From NCBI RefSeq assembly GCF_001412215.1, contig NZ_LLWP01000004.1:496001-560000 (forward strand): a stretch of DNA of 64,000 nt, given 5' to 3'. The position numbers were made by a program, and so were the translations under genes. Origin of the DNA: Pedobacter sp. Hv1 (lineage in GTDB: Bacteria; Bacteroidota; Bacteroidia; Sphingobacteriales; Sphingobacteriaceae). Every line of letters starts with the position of its first letter. The stretch's first letter is position 1. Under the pieces are notes generated by a model. The model saw only the letters and a list, made by a program, of their open reading frames with translations. It made no database searches and had not been told where the DNA came from. Shown in pieces: positions 54,653 through 63,502 of this stretch.

Positions 54653-55540
54653 ATGAAAAATATTGCAGTAATAGGCTCAGGTACAATGGGTAATGGCATA
54701 GCACATACTTTCGCCCAATTTGGCTATCAGGTAAACTTAGTAGATATCAATATAGATGCCTTGGGTAAAGCGGTTGCTACCATCACTAAAAACTTGGAAA
54801 GACAAGTTGCTAAAGGCACTTTAACTGAACAGGACAAAGAAAATACATTAGCTAATATTACTACCTACACTAATCTAGAACAAGGCGTTGAAGATGCAGA
54901 TCTAATTGTAGAAGCAGCAACAGAAAATATCGATTTAAAATTGAAGATATTTAAAGACCTTGATCAGTTTGCCAAACCAGAAGCTATTTTAGCCAGCAAT
55001 ACCTCGTCAATTTCAATTACTCAAATTGCGGCTGTAACCAATCGCGGAGATAAGGTAATCGGTATGCATTTTATGAACCCTGTGCCTGTAATGAAATTGG
55101 TTGAAGTAATTAGAGGTTATGCAACCAGTAACGAAACCACAAATTTGGTAATGGATTTATCTAAAAATCTAGCCAAATCTCCAGTTGAAGTAAATGATTA
55201 CCCAGGTTTCGTAGCCAATAGAATTTTAATGCCAATGATCAATGAAGCCATCTACACCCTATATGAAAATGTTGCTGGAGTTGAAGAAATTGATACGGTA
55301 ATGAAACTAGGAATGGCACATCCGATGGGCCCATTGCAATTAGCCGATTTTATAGGACTGGATGTATGCCTTGCTATATTAAATGTATTACACAATGGTT
55401 TTGGCAATCCAAAATATGCGCCATGCCCCCTATTGGTAAACATGGTAATGGCCGGAAAGAAAGGAATAAAATCTGGTGAAGGTTTTTACGATTATAGCAA
55501 TGGTGTGAAAGAAGCCAAGGTAGCGGCCAAATTTGCGTAA
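54653..55540 (+). CDS. hbd: 3-hydroxybutyryl-CoA dehydrogenase family
   Basis: 295 residues, single-domain short form. The NAD-binding fold is KNIAVIGSGTMGNGIAHTFAQFGYQVNLVD. The catalytic His is in GMHFMNPVPVMKLVEVI, followed by the conserved PGFVANRILMPMINEAI and the C-terminal domain with MGPLQLADFIGLDVC and GKKGIKSGEGFYDYS. It oxidises 3-hydroxyacyl-CoA to 3-ketoacyl-CoA or runs in reverse, in fatty-acid or butyrate-type metabolism. No other beta-oxidation gene is nearby, so direction and chain length stay open. Confidence 0.95.
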   Translation: MKNIAVIGSGTMGNGIAHTFAQFGYQVNLVDINIDALGKAVATITKNLERQVAKGTLTEQDKENTLANITTYTNLEQGVEDADLIVEAATENIDLKLKIFKDLDQFAKPEAILASNTSSISITQIAAVTNRGDKVIGMHFMNPVPVMKLVEVIRGYATSNETTNLVMDLSKNLAKSPVEVNDYPGFVANRILMPMINEAIYTLYENVAGVEEIDTVMKLGMAHPMGPLQLADFIGLDVCLAILNVLHNGFGNPKYAPCPLLVNMVMAGKKGIKSGEGFYDYSNGVKEAKVAAKFA

Positions 55541-55587
55541 ACTATAGCTTATAGAAGACTATTTATATCACATATTATAATATTTGA

Positions 55588-55626
55588 CGTATTTTTGTAT
55601 ATACCACCTGTATATACAAAAATACG
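55588..55626. promoter_or_regulatory. 17-bp perfect inverted repeat overlapping the ruvB -7 element
   Basis: CGTATTTTTGTATATAC, spacer CACCT, then the exact reverse complement GTATATACAAAAATACG. The left arm contains TATTTTTG (55590-55597), a perfect -7 element. Transcription would start within the repeat (near 55603), so it more likely acts as DNA operator than as an RNA hairpin. The ruvB ATG is 20 bp downstream. Confidence 0.6.
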
Positions 55627-55645
55627 ATCTACACCATACCTTAAA

Positions 55646-56668
55646 ATGAACGAAAACCTTGACCCTTCTTCTGAAAATTTAAGCCCAATTGAACGTGATA
55701 TTGAAAAAGTACTGCGTCCTCAAGAGTTTGAAGACTTTACAGGTCAAGATAAGATTCTAGAAAATCTCAAGATTTTTGTAAAAGCGGCTAAACTTCGTGG
55801 CGAAGCCTTAGATCATGTATTATTGCATGGCCCACCAGGATTAGGGAAAACAACCTTATCTTATATCATTGCCAATGAAATGGGTGTAAATATTAAAGTT
55901 ACATCTGGTCCGGTTTTAGATAAACCCGGTGATTTGGCGGGTTTGTTAACCAATTTAGAAACTGGTGATATTCTTTTTATAGATGAAATTCATCGCTTAA
56001 GCCCTCTGGTTGAAGAATATTTATATTCTGCCATGGAAGATTTTAAGATTGACATTATGTTAGAGAGTGGTCCAAATGCCCGCTCTGTTCAAATCAGCTT
56101 AAATCCTTTTACCTTGGTAGGTGCCACTACCCGTTCTGGATTATTAACAGCTCCATTAAGAGCTAGATTTGGCATTAATTCTCGGCTAGCCTATTATGAT
56201 GCAAAATTACTTACCACCATTGTTTTACGTTCATCTGAGATTTTAAAAACGCCTATTACAGACGAAGGTGCTTATGAGATTGCCCGCAGAAGTCGCGGCA
56301 CACCTCGTATTGCCAATGCCCTACTTCGCAGAACTAGAGATTTTGCTCAAATTAAAGGCAATGGAAACATTGACACTGAAATTGCAAGATATGCATTAAC
56401 CGCTTTAAACGTTGATGAACATGGCTTGGACGAAATGGACAATAAAATCTTACTGGCGATTATCGATAAGTTTAAAGGCGGCCCAGTGGGGCTAAAAACC
56501 ATTGCAACTGCTGTTGGTGAAGATGATGGTACCATTGAAGAAGTTTATGAACCATTTCTGATACAAGAAGGTTATTTAATGCGCACAGCTCGCGGCCGTG
56601 AGGTAACCGAAGCGGCCTACAAACACCTCAATCGAATAAAAATAGGCCAAACAGGCAAACTTTTTTAG
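55646..56668 (+). CDS. ruvB: Holliday junction branch-migration ATPase RuvB
   Basis: About 340 residues from ATG 55646; the longer frame from 55595 begins inside the inverted repeat and promoter and is not credible. AAA+ features: [39 protein letters not shown] (Walker A), [25 protein letters not shown] (Walker B), [20 protein letters not shown] (sensor 1), and [21 protein letters not shown] (sensor 2). A C-terminal winged helix ends in [19 protein letters not shown]. It drives branch migration with RuvA. ruvA and ruvC are not in the window. Confidence 0.98.
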   Translation: MNENLDPSSENLSPIERDIEKVLRPQEFEDFTGQDKILENLKIFVKAAKLRGEALDHVLLHGPPGLGKTTLSYIIANEMGVNIKVTSGPVLDKPGDLAGLLTNLETGDILFIDEIHRLSPLVEEYLYSAMEDFKIDIMLESGPNARSVQISLNPFTLVGATTRSGLLTAPLRARFGINSRLAYYDAKLLTTIVLRSSEILKTPITDEGAYEIARRSRGTPRIANALLRRTRDFAQIKGNGNIDTEIARYALTALNVDEHGLDEMDNKILLAIIDKFKGGPVGLKTIATAVGEDDGTIEEVYEPFLIQEGYLMRTARGREVTEAAYKHLNRIKIGQTGKLF

Positions 56669-56751
56669 TATTTCTATTGTTTGTATTGCTAACAAACTAA
56701 TTATTCTCAATAAAATGGGCCTTATATTCTATTGCCTATTAATTTATTTTT

Positions 56752-58260
56752 ATGAATATAGAAATACGAAAACTCACGATAGCAGATTATAAAGACCTAC
56801 GTGAATCAATGGTGCAAGCTTATGATGCGAGTGGCAATGGCATTTGGAGCAAGGCAAATATCCAGAACCTACTCAATATTTTCCCAGAGGGACAACAATG
56901 TATTGCAGTAGATGATAAAGTAGTTGCTTGCTCGCTCTCGATTATTGTTGATTACGACATTTTTGGCGACAACCACACCTATGAAGAGATTACAGGAAAG
57001 TATACCTTTTCTACCCATACAGCAGGAGGAAATGTATTATATGGTATTGAAGTTTTTGTACATCCAGATTATAGGGGCTTACGTTTGGCCAGACGTTTAT
57101 ATGAAGCCAGAAAAGAACTTTGCGAACTTTTAAGTTTAGAAAGTATCATTGCAGGGGGTAGAATACCGGGCTATCATGAATATGCGGCTACCCTAACACC
57201 TCGAAAATACATCGATAAGGTAAAGGCCAAAGAAATATACGATCCTACGCTTACCTTCCAATTATCTAATGATTTTCACGTTCGCAAAATTTTAAAAAAC
57301 TATTTACCCGGAGACTTAGAATCTAAAGAATTTGCTACGCTGATTGAATGGAATAACATTTATTATCAAGATAATGTATCTGCCAGATCTGCAAAAACGA
57401 TTAGACTAGGCTTAGTGCAATGGCAAATGCGTTTATTTAATGATATCGAAGCATTTTATGAACAGGTTAAATTCTTTGTAGATGCAGTGAGTGGCTACAA
57501 ATCAGATTTCATCATGTTTCCTGAATTTTTCAATACTCCCCTGCTCCAACCGTATAATCACTTACCAGAAATGGAGGCCATGAGAAAATTGGCCGAAAGC
57601 ACTACAGAAATTGTAAGCAAAATTCAAGAATATGCTGTGGCTTATAACGTAAATATCATTTCTGGCAGCATGCCCATTATTGACAATGGTAAACTATATA
57701 ATGCCACCTACTTATGTCACCGCAATGGTTTAACAGAAGAATATAGAAAAATCCATATTACGCCCAACGAACAGAAATACTACGGTATGGTTGGTGGCGA
57801 TAAAATTGGTGTTTTTGATACAGATTGTGGTAAAATTGGCATTTTAATCTGTTATGATGTTGAATTTCCTGAACTAAGTAGAATTTATGCAGACCAAGGC
57901 ATGCAAATTTTGTTTGTGCCTTTTTTAACAGATACACAGAATGGCTATACCCGTGTAAGAAGATGCGCCCAAGCCAGGGCTATTGAAAATGAATGTTATG
58001 TAGCCATAGCTGGCTGTGTTGGCAATTTACCAAAAGTAAACAACATGGACATCCAATTTGCGCAATCGGCAGTTTTTACCCCTTCAGATTTCGCCTTCCC
58101 TACCAATGCCGTAAAAGCAGAAACCACACCCAATACAGAAATGATGTTGGTAGTTGATGTGGACTTGCATTTATTAGATGAACTTCATCACTTCGGTACG
58201 GTTAAGATACTCAAAGACCGAAGGAATGACCTTTATGAGGTTAAACTCTTAAAGAATTAA
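56752..58260 (+). CDS. Bifunctional GNAT acetyltransferase and carbon-nitrogen hydrolase
   Basis: 502 residues. Residues about 1-150 form a GNAT domain, with the acetyl-CoA loop in VFVHPDYRGLRLARRLYEAR. Residues about 218-495 form a nitrilase-family domain with all three catalytic residues: Glu in MFPEFFNTP, Lys in YRKIHITPNE, and Cys in ILICYDVEFPE. This fusion is known in many bacteria, but its substrates are unclear; the family hydrolyses amides or nitriles. It may first acetylate an amine and then process an amide. It is a single gene downstream of ruvB. Confidence 0.92.
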   Translation: MNIEIRKLTIADYKDLRESMVQAYDASGNGIWSKANIQNLLNIFPEGQQCIAVDDKVVACSLSIIVDYDIFGDNHTYEEITGKYTFSTHTAGGNVLYGIEVFVHPDYRGLRLARRLYEARKELCELLSLESIIAGGRIPGYHEYAATLTPRKYIDKVKAKEIYDPTLTFQLSNDFHVRKILKNYLPGDLESKEFATLIEWNNIYYQDNVSARSAKTIRLGLVQWQMRLFNDIEAFYEQVKFFVDAVSGYKSDFIMFPEFFNTPLLQPYNHLPEMEAMRKLAESTTEIVSKIQEYAVAYNVNIISGSMPIIDNGKLYNATYLCHRNGLTEEYRKIHITPNEQKYYGMVGGDKIGVFDTDCGKIGILICYDVEFPELSRIYADQGMQILFVPFLTDTQNGYTRVRRCAQARAIENECYVAIAGCVGNLPKVNNMDIQFAQSAVFTPSDFAFPTNAVKAETTPNTEMMLVVDVDLHLLDELHHFGTVKILKDRRNDLYEVKLLKN

Positions 58261-58299
58261 ATCTCTCGCACCCCATTAATTTTCTTCAAACAAGTTAAA

Positions 58300-58521
58300 C
58301 TAAGCAGAAGTATTATTCCTGAAAAATATAAACCAAACAACCAATAAAACCACAATTACAATTGGGATAATCCACTTCATTGCTTGTCCGGCACCTTCAT
58401 TATCAGGTTCATTCACTGTGGGTGCCGGTCCTGGGTTTTCTTTATGGGCTTCATAATTCGTTTCTATCGGCGGTGCTGGTTTATTTGGATCTTCGGTATG
58501 TTTTGATGTTGTATTTTCCAT
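58300..58521 (-). CDS. Small membrane-anchored protein of unknown function
   Basis: 73 residues from ATG 58521 (a longer frame to 58551 starts at a hydrophobic stretch that looks like non-coding readthrough). The N-terminal 50 residues are polar and Pro/Glu/Asn-rich (EDPNKPAPPIE, NPGPAPTVNEPD). A single C-terminal membrane segment follows, IIPIVIVVLLVVWFIFF, with a short tail. Tail-anchored layout; no family recognised. Coding is supported by the sharp change in composition and the clean membrane helix, not by homology. Confidence 0.6.
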   Translation of the reverse strand: MENTTSKHTEDPNKPAPPIETNYEAHKENPGPAPTVNEPDNEGAGQAMKWIIPIVIVVLLVVWFIFFRNNTSA

Positions 58522-58616
58522 AACATTGAGAATTAAATGTAAGAGCAGCACAATAACCCTTATTACGCTTTATTAACTAACAAACATTGCGTTAAAAGGT
58601 TTTTACCTTAAAAACC

Positions 58617-58624
58617 TATCTTTG
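58617..58624 (+). promoter_or_regulatory. -7 element of queG
   Basis: TATCTTTG matches TAnnTTTG exactly, 7 bp before the queG ATG at 58632. A leaderless or nearly leaderless mRNA is expected. Confidence 0.55.
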
Positions 58625-58631
58625 TAGTGCG

Positions 58632-59570
58632 ATGTACAACAATGCTGCAAAATATAGTCAAATGATTAAAACCGAAGCCCTAAGGCTTGGCTTTATGGCT
58701 TGTGGCATCGCTAAGGCAGATTTTTTAGAAGAAGAAGCACCTCGTTTAGAAAATTGGCTAAAAAATAATAACCATGGCGAAATGGCCTATATGGAAAATC
58801 ATTTCGATAAACGACTTGATCCTCGGTTATTGGTAGAAGGTTCAAAATCTGTGATCTCCCTAACACTGAATTATTTTACCCAAGACAAGCAAGTTGATGT
58901 CAATGCACCTAAAATATCAAAATATGCGTACGGCACAGATTATCATACCGTAATCAAAGAAAAACTACAGGAGTTGATGGCTTTTATCAATGATAACATT
59001 GGTGAAGTTGGCGGCAGATGTTTTGTAGATTCGGCACCGGTAATGGATAAGGTTTGGGCACAAAAATCTGGCTTGGGCTGGCGAGGTAAAAACTCTAACC
59101 TAATCAGTAAAAACACTGGCTCTTTCTTTTTTTTAGCAGAGCTGATCATAGATTTAGACCTAGCATACGACACGCCATTTGCGGCAGACCACTGTGGCTC
59201 ATGTACACGTTGTATGGATGCCTGCCCTACTAATGCCATTATGGCTCCGTATGTAGTTGATGGTAGCAAATGTATTTCTTATCTAACCATAGAGCTTAAA
59301 AATGAAATCCCTACAGAATTTAAGGGCAAATTAGAAAACTGGATGTTTGGTTGCGACATTTGTCAGGATGTTTGCCCTTGGAACCGTTTTGCAACACCTC
59401 ACCAAGAACCTGCATTTACACCTGCACATGAACTTTTGAACTTAAATAAAAATGAGTTGATTGACATGACCGACGAGGTATTTAAACAAGTATTCAAAGG
59501 CTCTGCTGTTAAAAGAACAAAGTTTACAGGATTAAAGAGAAATATTGATTTTTTACATCAAATAGAATGA
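58632..59570 (+). CDS. queG: Epoxyqueuosine reductase
   Basis: 312 residues. The N-terminal cobalamin-binding region includes [20 protein letters not shown] and [34 protein letters not shown]. The conserved [24 protein letters not shown] follows. Two [4Fe-4S] motifs are [16 protein letters not shown] and [11 protein letters not shown]. It reduces epoxyqueuosine to queuosine in tRNA wobble position 34. By family knowledge it needs cobalamin, so it is one consumer of B12 imported by the operon at the window's left end. Its TGA overlaps the next gene's ATG. Confidence 0.96.
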   Translation: MYNNAAKYSQMIKTEALRLGFMACGIAKADFLEEEAPRLENWLKNNNHGEMAYMENHFDKRLDPRLLVEGSKSVISLTLNYFTQDKQVDVNAPKISKYAYGTDYHTVIKEKLQELMAFINDNIGEVGGRCFVDSAPVMDKVWAQKSGLGWRGKNSNLISKNTGSFFFLAELIIDLDLAYDTPFAADHCGSCTRCMDACPTNAIMAPYVVDGSKCISYLTIELKNEIPTEFKGKLENWMFGCDICQDVCPWNRFATPHQEPAFTPAHELLNLNKNELIDMTDEVFKQVFKGSAVKRTKFTGLKRNIDFLHQIE

Positions 59571-60400
59571 AATACGTATCACTATGTTTGCTCCTGTTTT
59601 TTTTCAGCACAGCTGATGCACAGCAATTAAAGTTAAAGACACGAAAAAAGAATGCTTTAACAGGAAGTGAATTTGCCAAATCCATTGCTGATAGTAGTTT
59701 AACTTTACAGCAACGAGAAATTTTAATTTTTAAAGAAATAAAAAGTGGCAACATCCCTGATTTCTTAAGAATACTACAAGAGGTTCGAGATACTATTCAA
59801 TTGAATCCCAAACAATTTGCCACCATCAAATATGATGTATTACCAGATTACCTAGCTATTGGCAACAATGACGATTACATCTATATACCTATGACACCTA
59901 TCTTGGCACAACGTATTGCCTATCTTTTAAAGTGTAGCTTACCCACCAAGAAAATGGTAGATAGGATTTACAAAAGTGCAAACATTAAACTTGAACCCCA
60001 GCCTATGCCACCTACCAAAGCAATGACTACTGTTCCAGTTTTTGTAGCCCATAATGAATTGGTTAAACTTCAATTGAAATCTTATCCAAAAGGGAAACTT
60101 ACAGCAGGCAATCAAAAAGATGTCATCATTAGCAACAAAATCTATGGTGAACAAACTCCAAGAGTGGTGATTTATGGTTGGCACAAGTTAGATGGGAAAG
60201 CAATACAACCCGTTTACAATAAACACACCAATACTTGGGCCGATTATAGTCATGGTATTAGACTAATCCAAAATAAAGTATGGGTAAATGGCAAAAAAAC
60301 TACTGTACAAAAAGTATTGGCTGAGCCAAATTTAAACCCACTATTAAGCGACGAAGGTAGAATTGAAAAAGCGTATTATCCGATTTTCAAATCTTACTAG
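59567..60400 (+). CDS. Exported protein of unknown function with a DYSHG motif
   Basis: 277 residues with a signal peptide ending at STADAQ. The start ATG overlaps the queG stop (ATGA), so translation is likely coupled. The C-terminal half has a striking conserved-looking block: [19 protein letters not shown], then [24 protein letters not shown]. The His, Gln, His, Asp and Ser-His residues clustered there suggest a catalytic or metal site, though I cannot name the family. [26 protein letters not shown] precedes it. Function is unknown; the coupling to queG may be only organisational. Confidence 0.75.
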   Translation: MKYVSLCLLLFFFSTADAQQLKLKTRKKNALTGSEFAKSIADSSLTLQQREILIFKEIKSGNIPDFLRILQEVRDTIQLNPKQFATIKYDVLPDYLAIGNNDDYIYIPMTPILAQRIAYLLKCSLPTKKMVDRIYKSANIKLEPQPMPPTKAMTTVPVFVAHNELVKLQLKSYPKGKLTAGNQKDVIISNKIYGEQTPRVVIYGWHKLDGKAIQPVYNKHTNTWADYSHGIRLIQNKVWVNGKKTTVQKVLAEPNLNPLLSDEGRIEKAYYPIFKSY

Positions 60401-60408
60401 TGCAATTG

Positions 60409-61422
60409 TTATTTCTTTTTAACCTTCGCTTCAAGGGCTGGCAACTCTTTCTTGTAAGTTTCCAGATCCCAATTTAAACTGAAACTTTTTAGATAATTGG
60501 CAATCGGCTCTAAACCAACAGTTGCCCTTCTATCGTCTAAATGATCTGGATCGATCACAGGATATAGGTAATATTTTTTTGTTTCCTTATCAATCGTTAT
60601 CTGACTACCGTAAATCTGGCTTTTTCCTTCTCTCATGGCCACACGGTCTTCTAAAAGTGCCAAATCATTTGGCATTGCACTGCCTTTTTTCACTGCTGCC
60701 CTCATCATCGGCAAGTATTTTTGTTGCACCGCAAGGTTTGCATGTTGTATCACCAAAAAAATAGTCTGACTACCCACATAACCTACTTGTTCTGGAGCTA
60801 ACCAACCTTTTTGGTCTAGCAAAGTTTCAATCTTAGCCAGATTGATCGAATCGCTATGGTTTATTTTCTTCCACAAATCTTTCTCTTCGACCGAATTAGG
60901 GCCTTTGTCTTTTCTTATGGTATCTAATTTTAACCTTAAACCTTGGTCTTCTTTTCTTACAGTGGCCAATTCGGCAACTAGTTTTTGATCAACATTAGTT
61001 TCGAAAAGCGTTTTTCTCTTTGCTGATGCTGCTATTACTTTTTCCCATCTTTTATCTTTTTTTAGGTTCGCAAAATCAGCATCTTTAAGCAACATGTTAT
61101 GGAATTCTGTTGGATCGTCCCAACCTCTGATCATGCCTTTACCTAAAAGTATATGATCTAACTCTTTAAAAGCCAGATCGGGTTGGTTAGCCAAAGACCA
61201 AGAACAGGCAGCATTATAGCGATTGGTTTGTGTATCTCTGTTGTTATTAATTTTGGCTGCCTTGGCAAAATAAGCTCCTGCTTTAGCATATTCTTTGCTA
61301 TCGTAAAAATGCATAGCACTATCAATAGATTGCTGATATTTTGTTTGTGCAACCAGCGAATTTGTAAGCAACAATAAACAAATAAAGGTTAAACCAGAAA
61401 ACTTAAGCATCAGATATTTCAT
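60409..61422 (-). CDS. Exported TPR and DUF6624 protein
   Basis: About 337 residues from ATG 61422 (the longer frame starts with TTG). The signal peptide ends at SLVAQ. Residues about 25-115 form TPR-like helices (AMHFYDSKEYAKAGAYFAKA, YNAACSWSLANQPDLAFKEL). The second half matches the DUF6624 pattern: LLDQKGWLAPEQVGYVGSQTIFLVIQHANLAVQQKYLPMMRAAV and LALLEDRVAMREGKSQIYGSQ. Function unknown; this domain is widespread in Bacteroidota and in cyclic-metabolite or toxin contexts without proof. It converges on the DYSHG-protein gene. Confidence 0.8.
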   Translation of the reverse strand: MKYLMLKFSGLTFICLLLLTNSLVAQTKYQQSIDSAMHFYDSKEYAKAGAYFAKAAKINNNRDTQTNRYNAACSWSLANQPDLAFKELDHILLGKGMIRGWDDPTEFHNMLLKDADFANLKKDKRWEKVIAASAKRKTLFETNVDQKLVAELATVRKEDQGLRLKLDTIRKDKGPNSVEEKDLWKKINHSDSINLAKIETLLDQKGWLAPEQVGYVGSQTIFLVIQHANLAVQQKYLPMMRAAVKKGSAMPNDLALLEDRVAMREGKSQIYGSQITIDKETKKYYLYPVIDPDHLDDRRATVGLEPIANYLKSFSLNWDLETYKKELPALEAKVKKK

Positions 61423-61550
61423 AATGTGATATTTTATATAATTATACAATTGGGGTATTCAATCCATCGAATCAAAAAGCATTTTTTGCTCAAAGATTTG
61501 AAAAATACCCATGTACGATAAGACGTACCATATTAGAAAATGTTGCATGA

Positions 61551-61580
61551 AAAAGCCTTATCTACATAGATAAGGCTTTT
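61551..61580 (-). terminator. Intrinsic terminator of the M1 peptidase gene
   Basis: AAAAGCCTTATC pairs with GATAAGGCTTTT (12 bp, 6-base loop). It starts right after the peptidase stop at 61583 on the minus strand. Confidence 0.88.
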
Positions 61581-61582
61581 AT

Positions 61583-63442
61583 TTAATTGACTACGAAAGT
61601 ATTGTCGTCTCTATTTTTATCAGGTACATGGCTACTGCCCAGTACCACTTTTGTTATTTTTTTTGTGGTTTTAATTGTTGATACAAAGGTTTTGCTTCCA
61701 CTTTCCCAAACGCCAATGGTATGGTGTACCTTTTCTAACGAACCATCATTATAAGTAATGCTGAGGTCTATTGGTAAGGGTTTGGTGCTTTTATTCTCTA
61801 TGGTAATAGCAAAACCGCCATCCACTTTATTTACCGATTTAATAGCCATATCAGTTACCCCATCTTCAAAAAACCAACGTTTCCAAAACCAATCTAGATT
61901 TTTTCCCGCTCCAGCATTCATGCTGTAAAAGAAATCGTATGGCATAGGATGTTTACCATTCCACAATTTAATATAGTTATGCAAGGCTTTGGTAAACAGT
62001 TCATCGCCTAAATAATCTTTAATGAAAAGATAGCCCAAACCTGGTTTTGGATAAGAATTGGTAAAGCTACCTATCCCTTTTAAGGCAGTGGTTAAGGTTA
62101 CAATTGGGGTATCTTCCTTTTCACCAGATGAATTTCCAGTTGGTGCAATACCATATTCATCTACAATACTGCTATCTATCATTGGGGAGATCAACCACTC
62201 ACCTATGGTTGCCCACCCTTCATCCATCCAACCGTATTTGGTTTCATTTATGCCCATATAAAATGGGAACATGGTATGGAAAATTTCGTGATCTGTTAAA
62301 GTAATGGCATCTACCCTATTGTCAACCGGGTTATCGTTCACCATCATTGGGTATTCCATTTGGTCTAAACCATCAAAAATAGTTTCGTGACTATAGGGAA
62401 AAGGCCATTTTGGGAATTCGTAACTCATGGCGTGAACGGTTTTACGGGCAAAATCTATTACCTCGTAATAATCTTTATGTTTAGGATTGAATACTGCATC
62501 TACCCGAGTTCTTCTTTTGGTTTTAGGATCAACAACCAAACTGGTCGATTTCCACAAATAATGGTTACTGGTTGCAAAAGCAAAATCGACTACATTCTTG
62601 GCATCAAATTTAAAAGTATTGAAAGCATTTTGAGCAGTGACCTTTTGTTGCTTTAAATCCAAACTATCAATTACATCAATTACCTGATCTGTTAATTGCG
62701 CTTGCTCATATTTTTTAAATACGCTTGGGGCAAATACTTCTGCACCATTCAACAAATCTCCAGTTGCCCAAACCGCATAATCTTTAGGTACGGTAATTTC
62801 TGCATTGAAGTTGCAAAAATCATTATAAAACTCTTCAGAACCAGTGTATGGAATTTTATTCCAGCCATCTACATCATCGTAAACAGCTATTCGTGGAAAG
62901 AAATAAGCAATAAAATGTGCGCCATCATCAACCTGTCCGGTACGTACGTGCGAGCCCTTATTTAAAATATAATTGTATTCAATTTTAAGGGTAAGGCTTT
63001 TTCCAGGTGCCAATGGATTAATTGGCGTATGCATATTGGTACCATCAATAACCAAACTAGCAACATCTTTTGTGGCATTGTTCAATACTACAGCAGTGAT
63101 GCTCACTCCGTCTCCTAAATCTCTTTCATTTATTTTTGATTTAACCACTACACCCTTTTTATACAAGTTTGGATATAATTTAAACCAAAGCTCTTTTAAG
63201 GTATCAGGGCTATTGTTAAAGTATTGTACATCTACTGTTCCCTTAATTACTCTAGAAGTAGGGTCGAAATTAATTTTAAGCTGATAATTGGCCGTATTTT
63301 GCCAATAGTTTTTACCCGGTTTACCACTAACATCTCTCGTTCCCTTTTGATAAGCATTTTTAAAAATCTGCTCTACAGGCAATTGCGCATTGGCACTTAC
63401 TGCTATGAAAAGCATTAAGTACAATAATTTGATAGATTTCAT
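61583..63442 (-). CDS. Exported M1-family metallopeptidase
   Basis: 619 residues with a signal peptide ending at SANAQ. The N-terminal beta-domain (about 45-240) includes YQLKINFDPTSRVIKGTVDVQYFN. The catalytic part has MEYPMM (in place of GAMEN) and HEIFHTMFPFYMGINETKYGWMDEGWA, with HEXXH near 385-389 and the third ligand Glu in DEGWA. It is a zinc aminopeptidase-type enzyme working outside the cytoplasm. It lacks the long helical C-terminal domain of classical PepN, so it resembles the short bacterial M1 form. It is a single gene. Confidence 0.93.
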   Translation of the reverse strand: MKSIKLLYLMLFIAVSANAQLPVEQIFKNAYQKGTRDVSGKPGKNYWQNTANYQLKINFDPTSRVIKGTVDVQYFNNSPDTLKELWFKLYPNLYKKGVVVKSKINERDLGDGVSITAVVLNNATKDVASLVIDGTNMHTPINPLAPGKSLTLKIEYNYILNKGSHVRTGQVDDGAHFIAYFFPRIAVYDDVDGWNKIPYTGSEEFYNDFCNFNAEITVPKDYAVWATGDLLNGAEVFAPSVFKKYEQAQLTDQVIDVIDSLDLKQQKVTAQNAFNTFKFDAKNVVDFAFATSNHYLWKSTSLVVDPKTKRRTRVDAVFNPKHKDYYEVIDFARKTVHAMSYEFPKWPFPYSHETIFDGLDQMEYPMMVNDNPVDNRVDAITLTDHEIFHTMFPFYMGINETKYGWMDEGWATIGEWLISPMIDSSIVDEYGIAPTGNSSGEKEDTPIVTLTTALKGIGSFTNSYPKPGLGYLFIKDYLGDELFTKALHNYIKLWNGKHPMPYDFFYSMNAGAGKNLDWFWKRWFFEDGVTDMAIKSVNKVDGGFAITIENKSTKPLPIDLSITYNDGSLEKVHHTIGVWESGSKTFVSTIKTTKKITKVVLGSSHVPDKNRDDNTFVVN

Positions 63443-63502
63443 AGGAACGAGGGTTTAGTTAAACTACTTTAAGCAATTTTCAGATAGCTCAAAACGAATA
63501 AC

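Noticed and set aside
58943..59269. Minus-strand 108-codon frame
   Set aside because: Antisense to queG across its iron-sulfur motifs; clearly a shadow frame.
61512..61527. GTACG-N6-CGTAC inverted repeat between the DUF6624 gene and the M1 peptidase
   Set aside because: Five-bp arms are too short to stand out, and it lies next to a clear terminator that explains the region.
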